Source of the DNA: DASWVC01 sp036401335
GTDB lineage: Bacteria > Verrucomicrobiota > Verrucomicrobiia > Chthoniobacterales > JAFAMB01
Reading direction: 5' to 3'
DNA length: 41,620 nucleotides
NCBI GenBank assembly: GCA_036401335.1
Contig: DASWVC010000083.1
Coordinates: 1-41,620 of the forward strand
Both the position numbers and the translations under genes were made by a program. Positions 13,197 through 22,331 of this stretch are shown here, piece after piece (position 1 is the first letter of the stretch; each line of letters begins with the position of its first letter). The notes below the pieces were generated by a model, which had not been told where the DNA came from, did not search any database, and was given only the letters and a program-made list of their open reading frames with translations.

Positions 13197-15155
13197 TTAC
13201 CGGGATCGCGCCACCGGCAACGCCACGAAGCTTGCATCGTCACCCGCGTCAAACACCTTGACGGTCGCTTTCTGGTAGTCGCTCGGGCGAGCCAGAAAAA
13301 TGTTGGGCACAAAGGTCTGCGGGTTGCGGTCGTACAGCGGAAACCAACTTGATTGCACCTGAACCATCAGGCGGTGACCGGGCAAGAAAACGTGGTTTGC
13401 GTCCGGCAGGTCGAAGTGGTACCGCACTTTTTCATTGGGTGGAACCGGCTTTGGGACCTCAAAACCGTCAAAGTACCGGCCGCGAAAAATGTCGCCGGAA
13501 ATCATCAACTGGTAGCCTCCCATTTTTGGATCCCGGCCGACTTCGTCGGGATAAACATCGATCAGCTTGACGACGAAATCGCCATCGGTGCCGGTCGTCG
13601 AAGCCACGAGATTGACCGTTGGCGTCCCGCTGATCTTCATGGGTTCAGCCAAAACGTCGGAAGTAAAGGTCAGTACGTCCGTCCGGCCCGAGGCCTCGCG
13701 TTGGTCCCTGATCAACCACGTTTGCCAGTCGTGTGCGCCCGCTTCGCCTCGGGTATGGATGGGCCGCGGCAGGTAGGGGACGGGTTTCGCCGGATCCGAA
13801 ACGTAGGCGTCAAAGCCCGGTTCGGCCGCCGGCGGTGGCGAAAAGCCGAGTTTCTGCCCCGGTTGCAGGTAGAGCGGTTTCGAAGCGATCGGACCGCCTT
13901 CCGGGCCGGCGGCCGGCCAGGTTGGCAGCCGTTGCCAACGGTTTGTGCCCGTCTCAAACGCCGTCACCGGAGCGAGATCGGCCGCAGGTGCGTCGTCCTT
14001 CAAAAAATGGTTGAAAAAGGGACGGACAAGCTGCCAGCGAAAATAGGCGGCGGTATCGCTGCCGAACTGGATGGGGCCGATGGCACTTCCGTCAAGCCTT
14101 TGCTGGTGATGAAACCACGGCCCGATAACCAAAAACACTTTGGCATCATTCGTCTCCTTCGGCTTGATCGCTTTGAACACGTGAAGCGCCCCATAGATGT
14201 CTTCCTGATCCCAAAGGCTGTGAACAAGCATCGTCGGCACTGAAACCGGTTCCTTTGCGAGCAGTTTGTCGATCGCCTGCTCCTGCCAGAACCCATCGTA
14301 AGCCGGATGCGCCCGCAATTTCTCGTAAAATCCCAGTTGATCGATGCCGTGCTCACGGGCCATCGCATCGGCAGAACCCGCCGCCAGCCAGGACTCGTAT
14401 TCGTCAAAGTGGCCCGACCACATTTCGGTGTAACTTTCGCGGTTCGCTTCCTGACCCTGGATGTAACCGAGCGCGTCCTCGCGGAAAGCACCGTGGTGAA
14501 ACCAGTCGTCGCCCATCCACCCGTCCACCATCGGGTTGATCGGCATGGCGGCACGGAGTGCCGGGTGGGGGTGAAACAGCGCCATCAAAGAAGTAAACCC
14601 AACGTAGGAAATGCCCAGAATCCCTACCTTGCCATTTGACTCCGGCACATTTTTCACCAGCCAGTCAATCGTGTCGTAGGCATCCGTGGAATGATCCACG
14701 TCTGTCGGATTGAGGGGACCCCGCAGCGGGCGCGTCATGACGTAGTCGCCCTCCGAACGGTGTTTGCCGCGGACATCTTGCAGAACGCGGATGTAGCCGT
14801 CATTGAGCACCAACGCATCCGCCACATCTGAATCGCCGAGGACGGTCGCCAGATGTTTGCTCGGCCGGTGGTCGATCCAATCGTCCGCGCCGTAAGGTGT
14901 ACGGGAAAGAAGCATCGGCGCGTGCTGGGCGCCGCGTGGAACCAGAATGATGGTGTGCAACTTCACTCCGTCCCGCATCGGAATCATCGTGACCCGCCTG
15001 GCGTAATCAAAGCCTGCCGTCGGAGGATTGAAAGCAGGAGGAATTTCGCTGTTGAACGGCTCACCGGGTGTTGGTTCAACGGCGGTCGCCAGGGCCGAGG
15101 CCAGGAGCACCAGAGCCGAAGGTAAAACCCAACGTGTGCGCCGCCTTCTGATCAT
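13197..15155 (-). CDS. CocE/NonD-type serine hydrolase (X-Pro peptidase S15 fold)
   Basis: 652 residues with an Arg-rich n-region and signal peptide (WVLPSALVLLASALATA). The alpha/beta hydrolase domain carries the nucleophile in GISYVGF (S183), an Asp in HSLWDQED (about 316) and His in GPWFHHQQ (349/350). The C-terminal jelly-roll domain (from about residue 470) has ISGTPTVNLVASTTGTDGDF and PGHRLMVQVQSSWFPLYDRN. This is the layout of cocaine esterase, glutaryl-7-ACA acylase and X-Pro dipeptidyl peptidase relatives. It should be a periplasmic or secreted esterase/amidase; the substrate is unknown. Confidence 0.9.
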   Translation of the reverse strand: MIRRRRTRWVLPSALVLLASALATAVEPTPGEPFNSEIPPAFNPPTAGFDYARRVTMIPMRDGVKLHTIILVPRGAQHAPMLLSRTPYGADDWIDHRPSKHLATVLGDSDVADALVLNDGYIRVLQDVRGKHRSEGDYVMTRPLRGPLNPTDVDHSTDAYDTIDWLVKNVPESNGKVGILGISYVGFTSLMALFHPHPALRAAMPINPMVDGWMGDDWFHHGAFREDALGYIQGQEANRESYTEMWSGHFDEYESWLAAGSADAMAREHGIDQLGFYEKLRAHPAYDGFWQEQAIDKLLAKEPVSVPTMLVHSLWDQEDIYGALHVFKAIKPKETNDAKVFLVIGPWFHHQQRLDGSAIGPIQFGSDTAAYFRWQLVRPFFNHFLKDDAPAADLAPVTAFETGTNRWQRLPTWPAAGPEGGPIASKPLYLQPGQKLGFSPPPAAEPGFDAYVSDPAKPVPYLPRPIHTRGEAGAHDWQTWLIRDQREASGRTDVLTFTSDVLAEPMKISGTPTVNLVASTTGTDGDFVVKLIDVYPDEVGRDPKMGGYQLMISGDIFRGRYFDGFEVPKPVPPNEKVRYHFDLPDANHVFLPGHRLMVQVQSSWFPLYDRNPQTFVPNIFLARPSDYQKATVKVFDAGDDASFVALPVARSR

Positions 15156-15360
15156 CGTACCCTTTTACCTGCGCCGGGACGCAACGCGAGCGTGCTCTTT
15201 TCGAAGGGAAGGTTTCCAAAGTCTTTCCGGGAAGCTACCCCGGGCAGGCAACGGCGGGAAAACGGCGCCTGAGAAAAAACCGTTTGACCTTTGTCATCTG
15301 GTTCCGCATCGATGTTTCCCAAGTCACTGGAAAGTCGATTGGATGACAGGAGCGAAGAAG

Positions 15361-16062
15361 ATGAGCATGAAGTCGCCAAAAGATGTCCTAAGCCGGCTCC
15401 GCAACCGGGTCGAGGCTCGTTTGTTTCCGGTCCACTACAAGGAGCGGCACGAGATTGCTTATTGGAAATCCAGGCTTGCCACGGAAGCCCAGTTAGGAAA
15501 TGAGAGCTACGTCCAGTTCTACACGTCAAGCTTCGACCTCGAGCCAGGCTTCTATGCCGGAAAACGAATCCTGGACATCGGCTGCGGCCCACGCGGGAGT
15601 CTGGAGTGGGCAGACATGGCTGCTGAACGGGTAGGGTTGGACCCACTTGTGCCAAGCTACCTCAAGATAGGCGCAGATCGCCATAAGATGGCTTACGTCG
15701 CCGCCTCATCCGACGCCATTCCCTTTGCGACCGAGCATTTTGACGTTGTCTGTGCGTTCAATTCCCTCGATCACGTTGCGCACTTGGAAAAGACCGTTGC
15801 CGAGATTAAGCGGGTGACACGTTCTGGAGGGTTGTTTCTGCTGATCACAGAGGTTAACCACCCGCCGAGCGCAACCGAACCCATCAACCTTCCCTGGAGT
15901 ATCACTGCAGCTTTTGCCGATAAATTCAGCCTTTTGGAAGAGAAACGCTACGAGATCGGGAATCATGACATTTATCGGCAGATTGCCATGGACAATCGAT
16001 TCGACAGCGGCAACCAGACCGACAGGCCCGGCATTTTGGCGGCAAAATTCAAGAAACGATAG
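15361..16062 (+). CDS. Class I SAM-dependent methyltransferase
   Basis: A 233-residue protein. ATG 15361 is chosen because AGGAG sits eight bases upstream (15348-15352). SAM-binding motif I is ILDIGCGPRGSLEW; the acidic residue of motif II is in RVGLDPL. A Methyltransf_11-type core follows (DAIPFATEHFDVVCAFNSL, LDHVAHLEKTVAEIKRVTRS). The substrate is not evident; similar proteins methylate small molecules or sugars. It diverges from the CocE hydrolase and ends 14 bases before the SNF2 gene on the same strand. Confidence 0.87.
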   Translation: MSMKSPKDVLSRLRNRVEARLFPVHYKERHEIAYWKSRLATEAQLGNESYVQFYTSSFDLEPGFYAGKRILDIGCGPRGSLEWADMAAERVGLDPLVPSYLKIGADRHKMAYVAASSDAIPFATEHFDVVCAFNSLDHVAHLEKTVAEIKRVTRSGGLFLLITEVNHPPSATEPINLPWSITAAFADKFSLLEEKRYEIGNHDIYRQIAMDNRFDSGNQTDRPGILAAKFKKR

Positions 16063-16076
16063 GGCGAACTTACGTC

Positions 16077-18842
16077 ATGTCGGTCGAAATCGCCCTCTCG
16101 CCGGCAGGCCGCCCTTACCTTCAACGGGTGCCCGAGCTTGTCCCGGCGGTGGATGAAAAGTGGGCGGCGCGTTTCGAAGCGGCGTTCCAGCAGTCCGCTG
16201 CAGCCGGGTTCTTCCGCTTGGCGGGGGAGGCCGCTGGTTTGGAGTTGCCGCCCTCGCCGGCTTATTGGCGCGATTTTACCCGGTTCTTCCTCCAGCGGCT
16301 TTGCCGTGAGCACGGAGACGGCCCGGTCGCTGCCGCGCCCGCATGCACCAGGGAGGAACTGGCGGCCTTTGCCCGGGAAGCTCCCCCGATGCGCGGCGGC
16401 GAGTTCCTGACGGCGGATCGGCTGGAAACATTCTGGCGGGAGTTGGGCGAGTGGACCGTTCGTGACACGGCGCAGATCGGTCTGGCCAGTTGGCTCAAGA
16501 CCATCAGCCCGCTTTGGCACACCGTCGGACGCGTCACCTTTCACTTGGCCGAAAACAAGCGCGATCCCGTTCGTCCGTTTGCCTTCCTGGCGACCTACAC
16601 CCACCGGCTTTCCGACCAAGGCAAACCCCAGCACCTTGCGCTCGGGCGCGCACTTCAGGAATACTCCGGGACACAGCACAAGGCAGCGCTGGCAAACCTG
16701 CTCTCGCCCGTTCAGCGGGCCGCGGAGAAAAGCAAACTGGTCCGCGAGCTGGTCGAATCGCGTCACCTTTTCCAACCGCTGGCCTGGACCCCCCAGGAAG
16801 CCCACCGTTTCTTGCGCGAGATCCCGGCCTTTGAGGAGAGCGGCTTGCTCGTGCGGATTCCTGACTGGTGGCAGGCCGGCCGGCCGCAACGGGCCCAGGT
16901 GCAGGTGCGCATCGGTGACTCGCGCCGCAGCCTGGTCGGCCTTGACAGCTTGCTGGATTTCTCCGTTGAGGTGGCCGTTGACGGCGAACCGCTGACGCCC
17001 GCCGAATGGAGCGAGGTGATGGCTTCGAAAGAAAACCTCGTCCGGCTTAAAGGCAAATGGGTCGAGGTTGATCGCGACCGGCTCAAACAGGTGCTGGACC
17101 ACTGGCGGCGTGTACAAAAGAACGGCGGCGACCTTTCCTTTCTTGACGGCATGCGCCTGCTTTCCGGGTTTGGACAGGACGGAGCGGGGGAACCGCTGGC
17201 CGATCCGGAAACCCGCGCCTGGTCGCACGTCATTCCGGGCGATTGGCTGCGCGACACGTTGGCCGCGATGCGCGATCCTTCGGCCAGGGCAGACTTCGAC
17301 CCCGGACGCGACCTGCACGCGAGCCTGCGTGGTTACCAGCGGGCGGGTGTCCACTGGCTCTGGTTCATGACCCGGCTAGGGCTGGGTGCCTGCCTGGCCG
17401 ACGACATGGGCCTCGGCAAAACCATCCAAACCCTTGCCTTGCTGCTCCAGCTTAAGCGGGAAAGCCTGGCGGCAGATCCGGCCGCCGGCCGTCGCACGAC
17501 GAGGGATGAATCTGCCGGTAACAGCGTTTGTGCATTCCCTGCCGCGCACCCTCCTTCCCTCCTGATCGTGCCTGCTTCGTTGCTCGCCAACTGGAAAAGC
17601 GAGATCGCCCGCTTTGCGCCCACGCTCAAAGCTTTCTTTGCCCATCCTTCGGAGACGGCCTTGCCGGACTTGAAAGGAATGGCAGACCACCCTGAACCCA
17701 TCCTGGCTGCCTGCGACCTGGTCATCACCAGTTACAGCATGCTCCACCGGCTCAGCTGGCTTCCGGAGGTAACGTGGCGGCTCGTCATCCTCGACGAGGC
17801 GCAGGCCGTAAAAAATCCGGGTGCCCGTCAGACCCGGGCCGTTAAGGGCTTGCGCGCCGCAGCCCGCGTCGCCCTGACCGGGACCCCGGTTGAAAACCGC
17901 CTCGGTGACCTTTGGTCCCTCTTTGATTTCCTCTGCCCCGGGTTGCTCGGCAGCACGTCCGAGTTCAGCCGCAGCGTGAAACGGCTCACCAATGACCACA
18001 CCGGCCATTTCGCGCCGTTGCGCAGCCTTACGCAGCCGTACATCCTGCGCCGGCTTAAGACCGACCGCAGCATCATCGCCGACCTCCCGGACAAGACCGA
18101 GCTGACCACCTGGTGCGCATTGACCAAAGCGCAGGCCGCCCTCTACGAACGGTCCGTGACGGAGCTGGCCGCCCAACTTCGGGATGCCGAAGGCATCCAA
18201 CGCCGCGGACTGGTCCTTGCGTTCCTGACCCGCTTCAAACAAATCTGCAACCACCCGGCCCACTGGCTCGGCTACGGTGAGTTCGACCCCGCGGGCAGCG
18301 GCAAATTCGTCCGGCTCGGTGAGTTGGGCGAGCAAATTGCTGCCCGTCAGGAAAAGGCGATTGTTTTTACGCAGTTCAAGGAAATCACGTCCCCGCTCGC
18401 CGTGCACCTCGAACGTCTGTTTGGCCGCCCGGGCCTGATCCTCCATGGCAGTACCCCCGTGAAAGAGCGCCAGCGCCTCGTCGCTCGGTTTCAGGAAGAT
18501 GCCGGGCCGCCCTTTTTCGTTTTGTCGCTCAAAGCCGGCGGCACCGGCCTCAACCTCACCGCGGCTTCGCACGTCATCCATTTCGACCGATGGTGGAACC
18601 CGGCGGTCGAGAATCAGGCCACCGATCGCGCATTTCGGATCGGGCAAAAAAAGAATGTCATGGTGCATAAATTCGTCTGTCGCGGCACCATCGAGGAGCG
18701 CATTGACCGGCTGATCGAAGAAAAGAAGGGCCTTGCACTGGGCGTGCTCGAAGGCGCGAGCGAGCAAATGCTCACCGAAATGCCCGATAACGAGCTGCTG
18801 CGCTTCGTCAAGCTTGATCTTCGGAGCGCGATGCCGGAATAG
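16077..18842 (+). CDS. SNF2-family DNA helicase/translocase
   Basis: A protein of 921 residues. The N-terminal 400 residues form the bacterial SNF2-associated region. The ATPase core follows: Walker A in ADDMGLGKTIQT (about 444), DEAQ in VILDEAQAVKNP (about 570), ALTGTPVENRLGDLWSLFDF (about 600), and helicase motifs V-VI in SLKAGGTGLNL and DRWWNPAVENQATDRAFRIG (about 820-860). It should move along duplex DNA using ATP; bacterial members relate to RapA and HepA. The SWIM-domain gene starts 11 bases later, the usual partner of this class, so the two likely act together. Confidence 0.93.
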   Translation: MSVEIALSPAGRPYLQRVPELVPAVDEKWAARFEAAFQQSAAAGFFRLAGEAAGLELPPSPAYWRDFTRFFLQRLCREHGDGPVAAAPACTREELAAFAREAPPMRGGEFLTADRLETFWRELGEWTVRDTAQIGLASWLKTISPLWHTVGRVTFHLAENKRDPVRPFAFLATYTHRLSDQGKPQHLALGRALQEYSGTQHKAALANLLSPVQRAAEKSKLVRELVESRHLFQPLAWTPQEAHRFLREIPAFEESGLLVRIPDWWQAGRPQRAQVQVRIGDSRRSLVGLDSLLDFSVEVAVDGEPLTPAEWSEVMASKENLVRLKGKWVEVDRDRLKQVLDHWRRVQKNGGDLSFLDGMRLLSGFGQDGAGEPLADPETRAWSHVIPGDWLRDTLAAMRDPSARADFDPGRDLHASLRGYQRAGVHWLWFMTRLGLGACLADDMGLGKTIQTLALLLQLKRESLAADPAAGRRTTRDESAGNSVCAFPAAHPPSLLIVPASLLANWKSEIARFAPTLKAFFAHPSETALPDLKGMADHPEPILAACDLVITSYSMLHRLSWLPEVTWRLVILDEAQAVKNPGARQTRAVKGLRAAARVALTGTPVENRLGDLWSLFDFLCPGLLGSTSEFSRSVKRLTNDHTGHFAPLRSLTQPYILRRLKTDRSIIADLPDKTELTTWCALTKAQAALYERSVTELAAQLRDAEGIQRRGLVLAFLTRFKQICNHPAHWLGYGEFDPAGSGKFVRLGELGEQIAARQEKAIVFTQFKEITSPLAVHLERLFGRPGLILHGSTPVKERQRLVARFQEDAGPPFFVLSLKAGGTGLNLTAASHVIHFDRWWNPAVENQATDRAFRIGQKKNVMVHKFVCRGTIEERIDRLIEEKKGLALGVLEGASEQMLTEMPDNELLRFVKLDLRSAMPE

Positions 18843-18853
18843 TCGGGCTGAGT

Positions 18854-19852
18854 ATGTTTTGGGAAAGGGATTTTCGCCCTTACGTCTCTGCGGCCGAACA
18901 ACGTGAGCGCGCGGAGAAAGCGGCGCGCAAACTGGCCAAAAAAGGGCAAACCCTCACGCCGGTCCACGTTGAGGGCCGCAACCTGACGCGCACGTTCTGG
19001 GGCAAGTCCTGGGGTGCCAACCTTGAGGCTTACAGCGATTATCAAACCCGGCTTCCGCGGGGACGAAGCTATGTGCGTAACGGCTGCGTGCTTGACCTCC
19101 AGATCTCGCCGGGCGTTGTCAAGGCGCTGGTCCAAGGCACCCAACTTTACCGGGGCCAGGTCACCATTGCGCCGGTCCCGGCGGCTGCCTGGAAAGCGCT
19201 TAAAGGCGAGTGTTCGAGGCAGGTCGGCAGCCTGATGGATTTGCTTCAGGGAAAACTTTCGGCTTCGGTGATGGCGGCCATCACCCAACCCGACACCGGC
19301 CTTTTTCCAAAACCCTCCGAAATCCGGTTCGAGTGTTCCTGCCCGGATTGGGCCGGGATGTGCAAGCACGTTGCCGCGGCCTTGTACGGCATCGGCACGC
19401 GTTTGGATCAAAGCCCCGAACTCCTCTTTGTCCTGCGGCAGGCCGACCATCTTGAACTGATCAGTGACGCAACCGCAAGCGTGACGGCTGGCGTCGCGAC
19501 GGCTGGGCCCGCCACCCTTGCGAGCGATGACCTGGCCCAAGTCTTCGGCATTGAAGTGGAACCGTTGGCTCCCTCAGCCGGGCTTTCGGTTAAGAAAAGT
19601 GGCAAGCCCGCCTCTCCAAAGAGCCCGCGCCGCAGGCCGTCCGTACCCGCCAAACGCGTCCTGAAAAGCAGTGCGGCCAAGAAGCCTGACCGGAGCACCG
19701 CTGCTACTCCTGCCACCAACACCATCCGCCGTCCTAAGAAAGCGAAGCCACAGCAAAGGCGCGGGGCTCATGGTTCTTCTGTTTCTACGCCTTCAGCTGC
19801 CGCCGCTGCGCGTAACGGCCCGTCCAGGCTAGCCAAGCGCCCACCCTCGTGA
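18854..19852 (+). CDS. SWIM zinc-finger protein, SNF2 partner
   Basis: 332 residues. The SWIM zinc motif CxCxnCxH is present as CSCPDWAGMCKH (about residues 161-172). The N-terminus (TFWGKSWGANLEAYSDYQTR, LPRGRSYVRNG) is typical of the SWIM proteins encoded beside SNF2 helicases. The last 100 residues are Lys/Arg/Ser/Pro-rich and low complexity, likely a disordered nucleic-acid-binding tail. The 3' end overlaps the convergent toxin gene by 85 bases (19768-19852), so the basic tail and the toxin C-terminus share DNA on opposite strands. Confidence 0.9.
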   Translation: MFWERDFRPYVSAAEQRERAEKAARKLAKKGQTLTPVHVEGRNLTRTFWGKSWGANLEAYSDYQTRLPRGRSYVRNGCVLDLQISPGVVKALVQGTQLYRGQVTIAPVPAAAWKALKGECSRQVGSLMDLLQGKLSASVMAAITQPDTGLFPKPSEIRFECSCPDWAGMCKHVAAALYGIGTRLDQSPELLFVLRQADHLELISDATASVTAGVATAGPATLASDDLAQVFGIEVEPLAPSAGLSVKKSGKPASPKSPRRRPSVPAKRVLKSSAAKKPDRSTAATPATNTIRRPKKAKPQQRRGAHGSSVSTPSAAAAARNGPSRLAKRPPS

Positions 19853-20190
19853 ATGGTCAGGGCAAGGTATGTCGCGTCGTAAAAGTTGAGGGTACGCCGT
19901 TGCGCCAAGCCGTGGATGAGCGGCAGATTGGCAGCCGTGGCAAACTCGCGAAAGGCAATGGGCAGCCGGGCAAAACCGCGGTACGCCTGGGCGGCTTCCG
20001 CTTCTGTTAACCGCTGCCGGCGCACTGCCCGCACGATGGCGTTGCCAAACTCCAACACGCAGAGCGTCGGAGCCAAAAGTGAGCCACCCCCGGCTGCCGC
20101 TTCCTGAAGAACCCGCTGCACGAACCCCTCGCTTTCGTCAGGCAGAAAGAGCGGCAGCAGCGCTGAGGTGTCGAGCACGACAGGTTTCAT
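19768..20190 (-). CDS. vapC: VapC-type PIN-domain toxin
   Basis: 140 residues. PIN-domain acidic residues are all present: D7 in VVLDTSALLPLF, E47 in VLEFGNAI, D105 in NFYDATYLAL and D123 in SLDGPL. VapC toxins are Mg-dependent ribonucleases, usually cutting tRNA or rRNA. The ATG directly follows the antitoxin stop, giving a standard two-gene operon. The C-terminus overlaps the SWIM gene on the other strand. Confidence 0.88.
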   Translation of the reverse strand: MKPVVLDTSALLPLFLPDESEGFVQRVLQEAAAGGGSLLAPTLCVLEFGNAIVRAVRRQRLTEAEAAQAYRGFARLPIAFREFATAANLPLIHGLAQRRTLNFYDATYLALTIHEGGRLASLDGPLRAAAAAEGVETEEP

Positions 20191-20457
20191 CTATTCGTCC
20201 AAACCCTTGCGCGCAAAACTTTTCCACGTCTCGCCCGAGCGCAGCACTGGGCCACGCGCGGCGACTTGAGCGCGCAATCTGCGTAGTTCGTCCAGGAGTC
20301 CGGCGAGTTCCTGCGCGGTTGTCTCCTTTGCAACCGGCCCCAGTATCGCAACGGGTTTACCCCGCACGGTAAGCACGAATTGTTCACCCCCGTTCTCCAC
20401 CCGGCGCAGCAAATCGCTGAAATGGGTGCGAGCTTCAAAGGAGCCGATGGTTGTCAT
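20191..20457 (-). CDS. Phd/YefM-type antitoxin
   Basis: 88 residues. TIGSFEARTHFSDLLRRVEN followed by GGEQFVLTVRGKPVAILGPV is the Phd/YefM DNA-binding fold. The C-terminal tail (LLDELRRLRAQVAARG) should bind and block the PIN toxin. It lies first in the operon, as expected for autoregulation. A repeated palindromic box (20469-20490) sits 12 bases before its start. Confidence 0.85.
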   Translation of the reverse strand: MTTIGSFEARTHFSDLLRRVENGGEQFVLTVRGKPVAILGPVAKETTAQELAGLLDELRRLRAQVAARGPVLRSGETWKSFARKGLDE

Positions 20458-20468
20458 GACTGCACGGT

Positions 20469-20490
20469 CGACTAGTTAATACGACTAGTC
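20469..20490. promoter_or_regulatory. Candidate operator of the toxin-antitoxin operon
   Basis: CGACTAGT occurs twice (20469-20476 and 20482-20489), 13 bases apart. Because ACTAGT is itself a palindrome, the pair also forms an inverted repeat: GACTAGT, 7 nt, ACTAGTC. The spacer contains TTAATACG. The position 12-33 bases before the antitoxin ATG and the repeated palindrome fit binding by a Phd-type antitoxin dimer. Confidence 0.55.
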
Positions 20491-20573
20491 CATGAGGTTT
20501 TCCGTCCTGCCGCAATGACGGCTGCCAATCTTGAAACGATCGTTGCGAACGGGACGCGCGAAACGGATTCAGC

Positions 20574-21149
20574 GTGAAACAAAGTGGCGACCGTCGTGGT
20601 TGGGCGTGGAGCGGGGTGCTCCTTGCCATGGGTTTGGCAGGGGTTTTCGGCTTGTGGGCACCCGCCGTGGCGGCATGGGCGCAAGAGGATCCCAAACCCA
20701 GCGCAGAAGCCTCCGTTGAAGGCGCAGTGGAACTGCGAGGGGCAATGCCGGATGCTCGGCGCCTGAGCTTCGCCGAACTTCAGCACCTGCCCCGCACGGA
20801 GGTTCGCACGAAAGACGCGCATGATGGCGCGAGGGAAACGCTTTATGGCGGAGTCCTTTTGGCAGAAGTGCTCAAGGCGGGTGGGCTGTCCTTTGAGCCC
20901 GGGATGGCAACCGCGCGCGAGAATGCGCGAGCCTCCCTGCTCGTCGAGGCTGCCGATGGTTACCGGGCCGTGTTTGCCTTGGCCGAACTTGACCCGACGC
21001 TGACCAGCGGCCTCGTGCTGCTGGCTGACACCAGAGACGGTCGGCCCCTCGACTCGGTCGAAGGTCCCTGGCGAATTGTGGTTGCCAGCGACAAGCGCCC
21101 GACACGCTGGGTACGGCGCGTCACGGCTCTAACGGTGCGTCGCGACTAG
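20574..21149 (+). CDS. Exported molybdopterin-oxidoreductase-fold protein lacking cysteine
   Basis: 191 residues starting at GTG. An N-terminal signal peptide (GVLLAMGLAGVFGLWAPAVAAWAQ) is followed by one domain resembling the sulfite-oxidase molybdopterin-binding fold: LSFAELQHLPRTEVRTKDAH, GGVLLAEVLKAGGL, and DSVEGPWRIVVASDKRPTRWVRRV. The protein has no cysteine at all, so the Cys that ligates Mo in sulfite oxidases is missing. It may bind something other than the Mo cofactor, or be a non-catalytic relative. A molbindin gene lies convergently just downstream. Confidence 0.75.
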   Translation: MKQSGDRRGWAWSGVLLAMGLAGVFGLWAPAVAAWAQEDPKPSAEASVEGAVELRGAMPDARRLSFAELQHLPRTEVRTKDAHDGARETLYGGVLLAEVLKAGGLSFEPGMATARENARASLLVEAADGYRAVFALAELDPTLTSGLVLLADTRDGRPLDSVEGPWRIVVASDKRPTRWVRRVTALTVRRD

Positions 21150-21241
21150 CCGGCCCCGCCGGGGTGCGTGCGACCGGTTGGGGAGGGTCGCCCTAAAGAA
21201 GGATCCGGCATTTTGCTTGCGGCCGGAATGAGCACCATTTA

Positions 21242-21451
21242 TCACTCAGTCGCAACCATAACGCTCGAAGCCTTGATCACGGCGTAAGCCTCGCCCCCGA
21301 CGGCAAGCCCAAGCGACTCCACGGACGATCTGGTGATAATCGCCACTACTTCAAGACCGGGAGCAATTTCGAGCGTTACTTCGCAATTGACCGCGCCATC
21401 AACAAGCCGAGTGACGCGACCTTTCAGGACGTTACGGGCGCTGATCTTCAT
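21242..21451 (-). CDS. Molbindin (single Mop/TOBE domain)
   Basis: 69 residues from ATG 21451, which gives the exact family N-terminus MKISARNVLKGRV. GAVNCEVTLEIAPGLEVVAI, then ITRSSVESLGLAVG and AVIKASSVMVATE complete one Mop domain. Such proteins assemble into hexamers that store molybdate or tungstate in the cytoplasm. No ModABC genes are in view. It faces the molybdopterin-fold gene tail to tail. Confidence 0.9.
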   Translation of the reverse strand: MKISARNVLKGRVTRLVDGAVNCEVTLEIAPGLEVVAIITRSSVESLGLAVGGEAYAVIKASSVMVATE

Positions 21452-21522
21452 CCCGCAGGGTGAACCAGACTGGTCGCGCGATGCAACCGCGATCATTCAG
21501 GTGCTTAACCGGCTCGGCCAGC

Positions 21523-22203
21523 TCAATCCACCAGTTGCCGCTCAATCAGGCCCGCGTCGTTCTCTCTGGCCGAGTTCACCCGCGTGTTGGTTTCCCACAT
21601 TGTCATTCGCTCACCCGGGTACGGCACCAGAAATGCCTTGAGAAAATGGCTCTCTGCTTCCCCTAACCAGGCGGCGTGCTGTTCAGGATCCAGGATGACC
21701 GGCATCCGGTCGTGTGCCTGCTCAACGATCTCATTGGCCGGGCAGGTCAGGATCGCGCACGTGCGCAGCCATTCGGCGGTCACCGGGTCCTGCCAGCCTT
21801 CCCACACTCCGGCCATCGTAAACGGCGATCCGTTTCGCATCTGAACGTGGAACGGGATCTTGCGGCCCGCTGCTCGTTGCCACTCATAAAAACCATCGGC
21901 CGGAATCAAACACCGGCGCTTGGTGAAGGCCTGCCGGTAGGAAAGCGTTTTGTCCACCGTCTCCGACCGCGCATTGATCAACCGGTGACCAACCTTCGGA
22001 TCCTTTGCCCAATGAGGCACCAGACCCCAGCGAAGCGCATCCAGCGAACGTTCCCCCGTTTCAGCATTGAAGCGCAAGGTCAACACGTCCTGACCGGGCG
22101 CAATGTTCCAGGAAACCGGCACGTCGTGAGCCGCCGGGACCGCTACCCCGTAAAGCCGGGCGAGTTCTTCCGTTTTCGTCGTCCGCCGGTACCTGCCGCA
22201 CAC
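21523..22203 (-). CDS. yedK: SOS response-associated peptidase, YedK/HMCES family
   Basis: A protein of 226 residues. I place the start at GTG 22201-22203 because the catalytic Cys must be residue 2 after Met removal (MCGRY). N33 (WNIAPGQ), E107 (GFYEW) and H164 (AHDRMPVI) complete the active site. The protein forms a thiazolidine crosslink with abasic sites in single-stranded DNA, shielding them during replication. Length is normal for the family. No LexA-like box was recognised upstream. Confidence 0.93.
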   Translation of the reverse strand: MCGRYRRTTKTEELARLYGVAVPAAHDVPVSWNIAPGQDVLTLRFNAETGERSLDALRWGLVPHWAKDPKVGHRLINARSETVDKTLSYRQAFTKRRCLIPADGFYEWQRAAGRKIPFHVQMRNGSPFTMAGVWEGWQDPVTAEWLRTCAILTCPANEIVEQAHDRMPVILDPEQHAAWLGEAESHFLKAFLVPYPGERMTMWETNTRVNSARENDAGLIERQLVD

Positions 22204-22331
22204 GGGCCCGCATCCTATGGACCCGGCCACGACGTGCCAAGCCGCGCATTGACAAAAAAGGTCGCTGCGTCAGAAAAGGCTGGCCCTCGCCGCGCACTCG
22301 GAACATCGGGCCGCGCTGCCCCGCGCTAGAA

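Noticed and set aside
15972..18767. Two long minus-strand open frames (about 460 codons each) opposite the SNF2 gene
   Set aside because: GC-rich codon bias leaves the antisense strand open; they contain no domains, while the plus strand has a complete helicase with all motifs.
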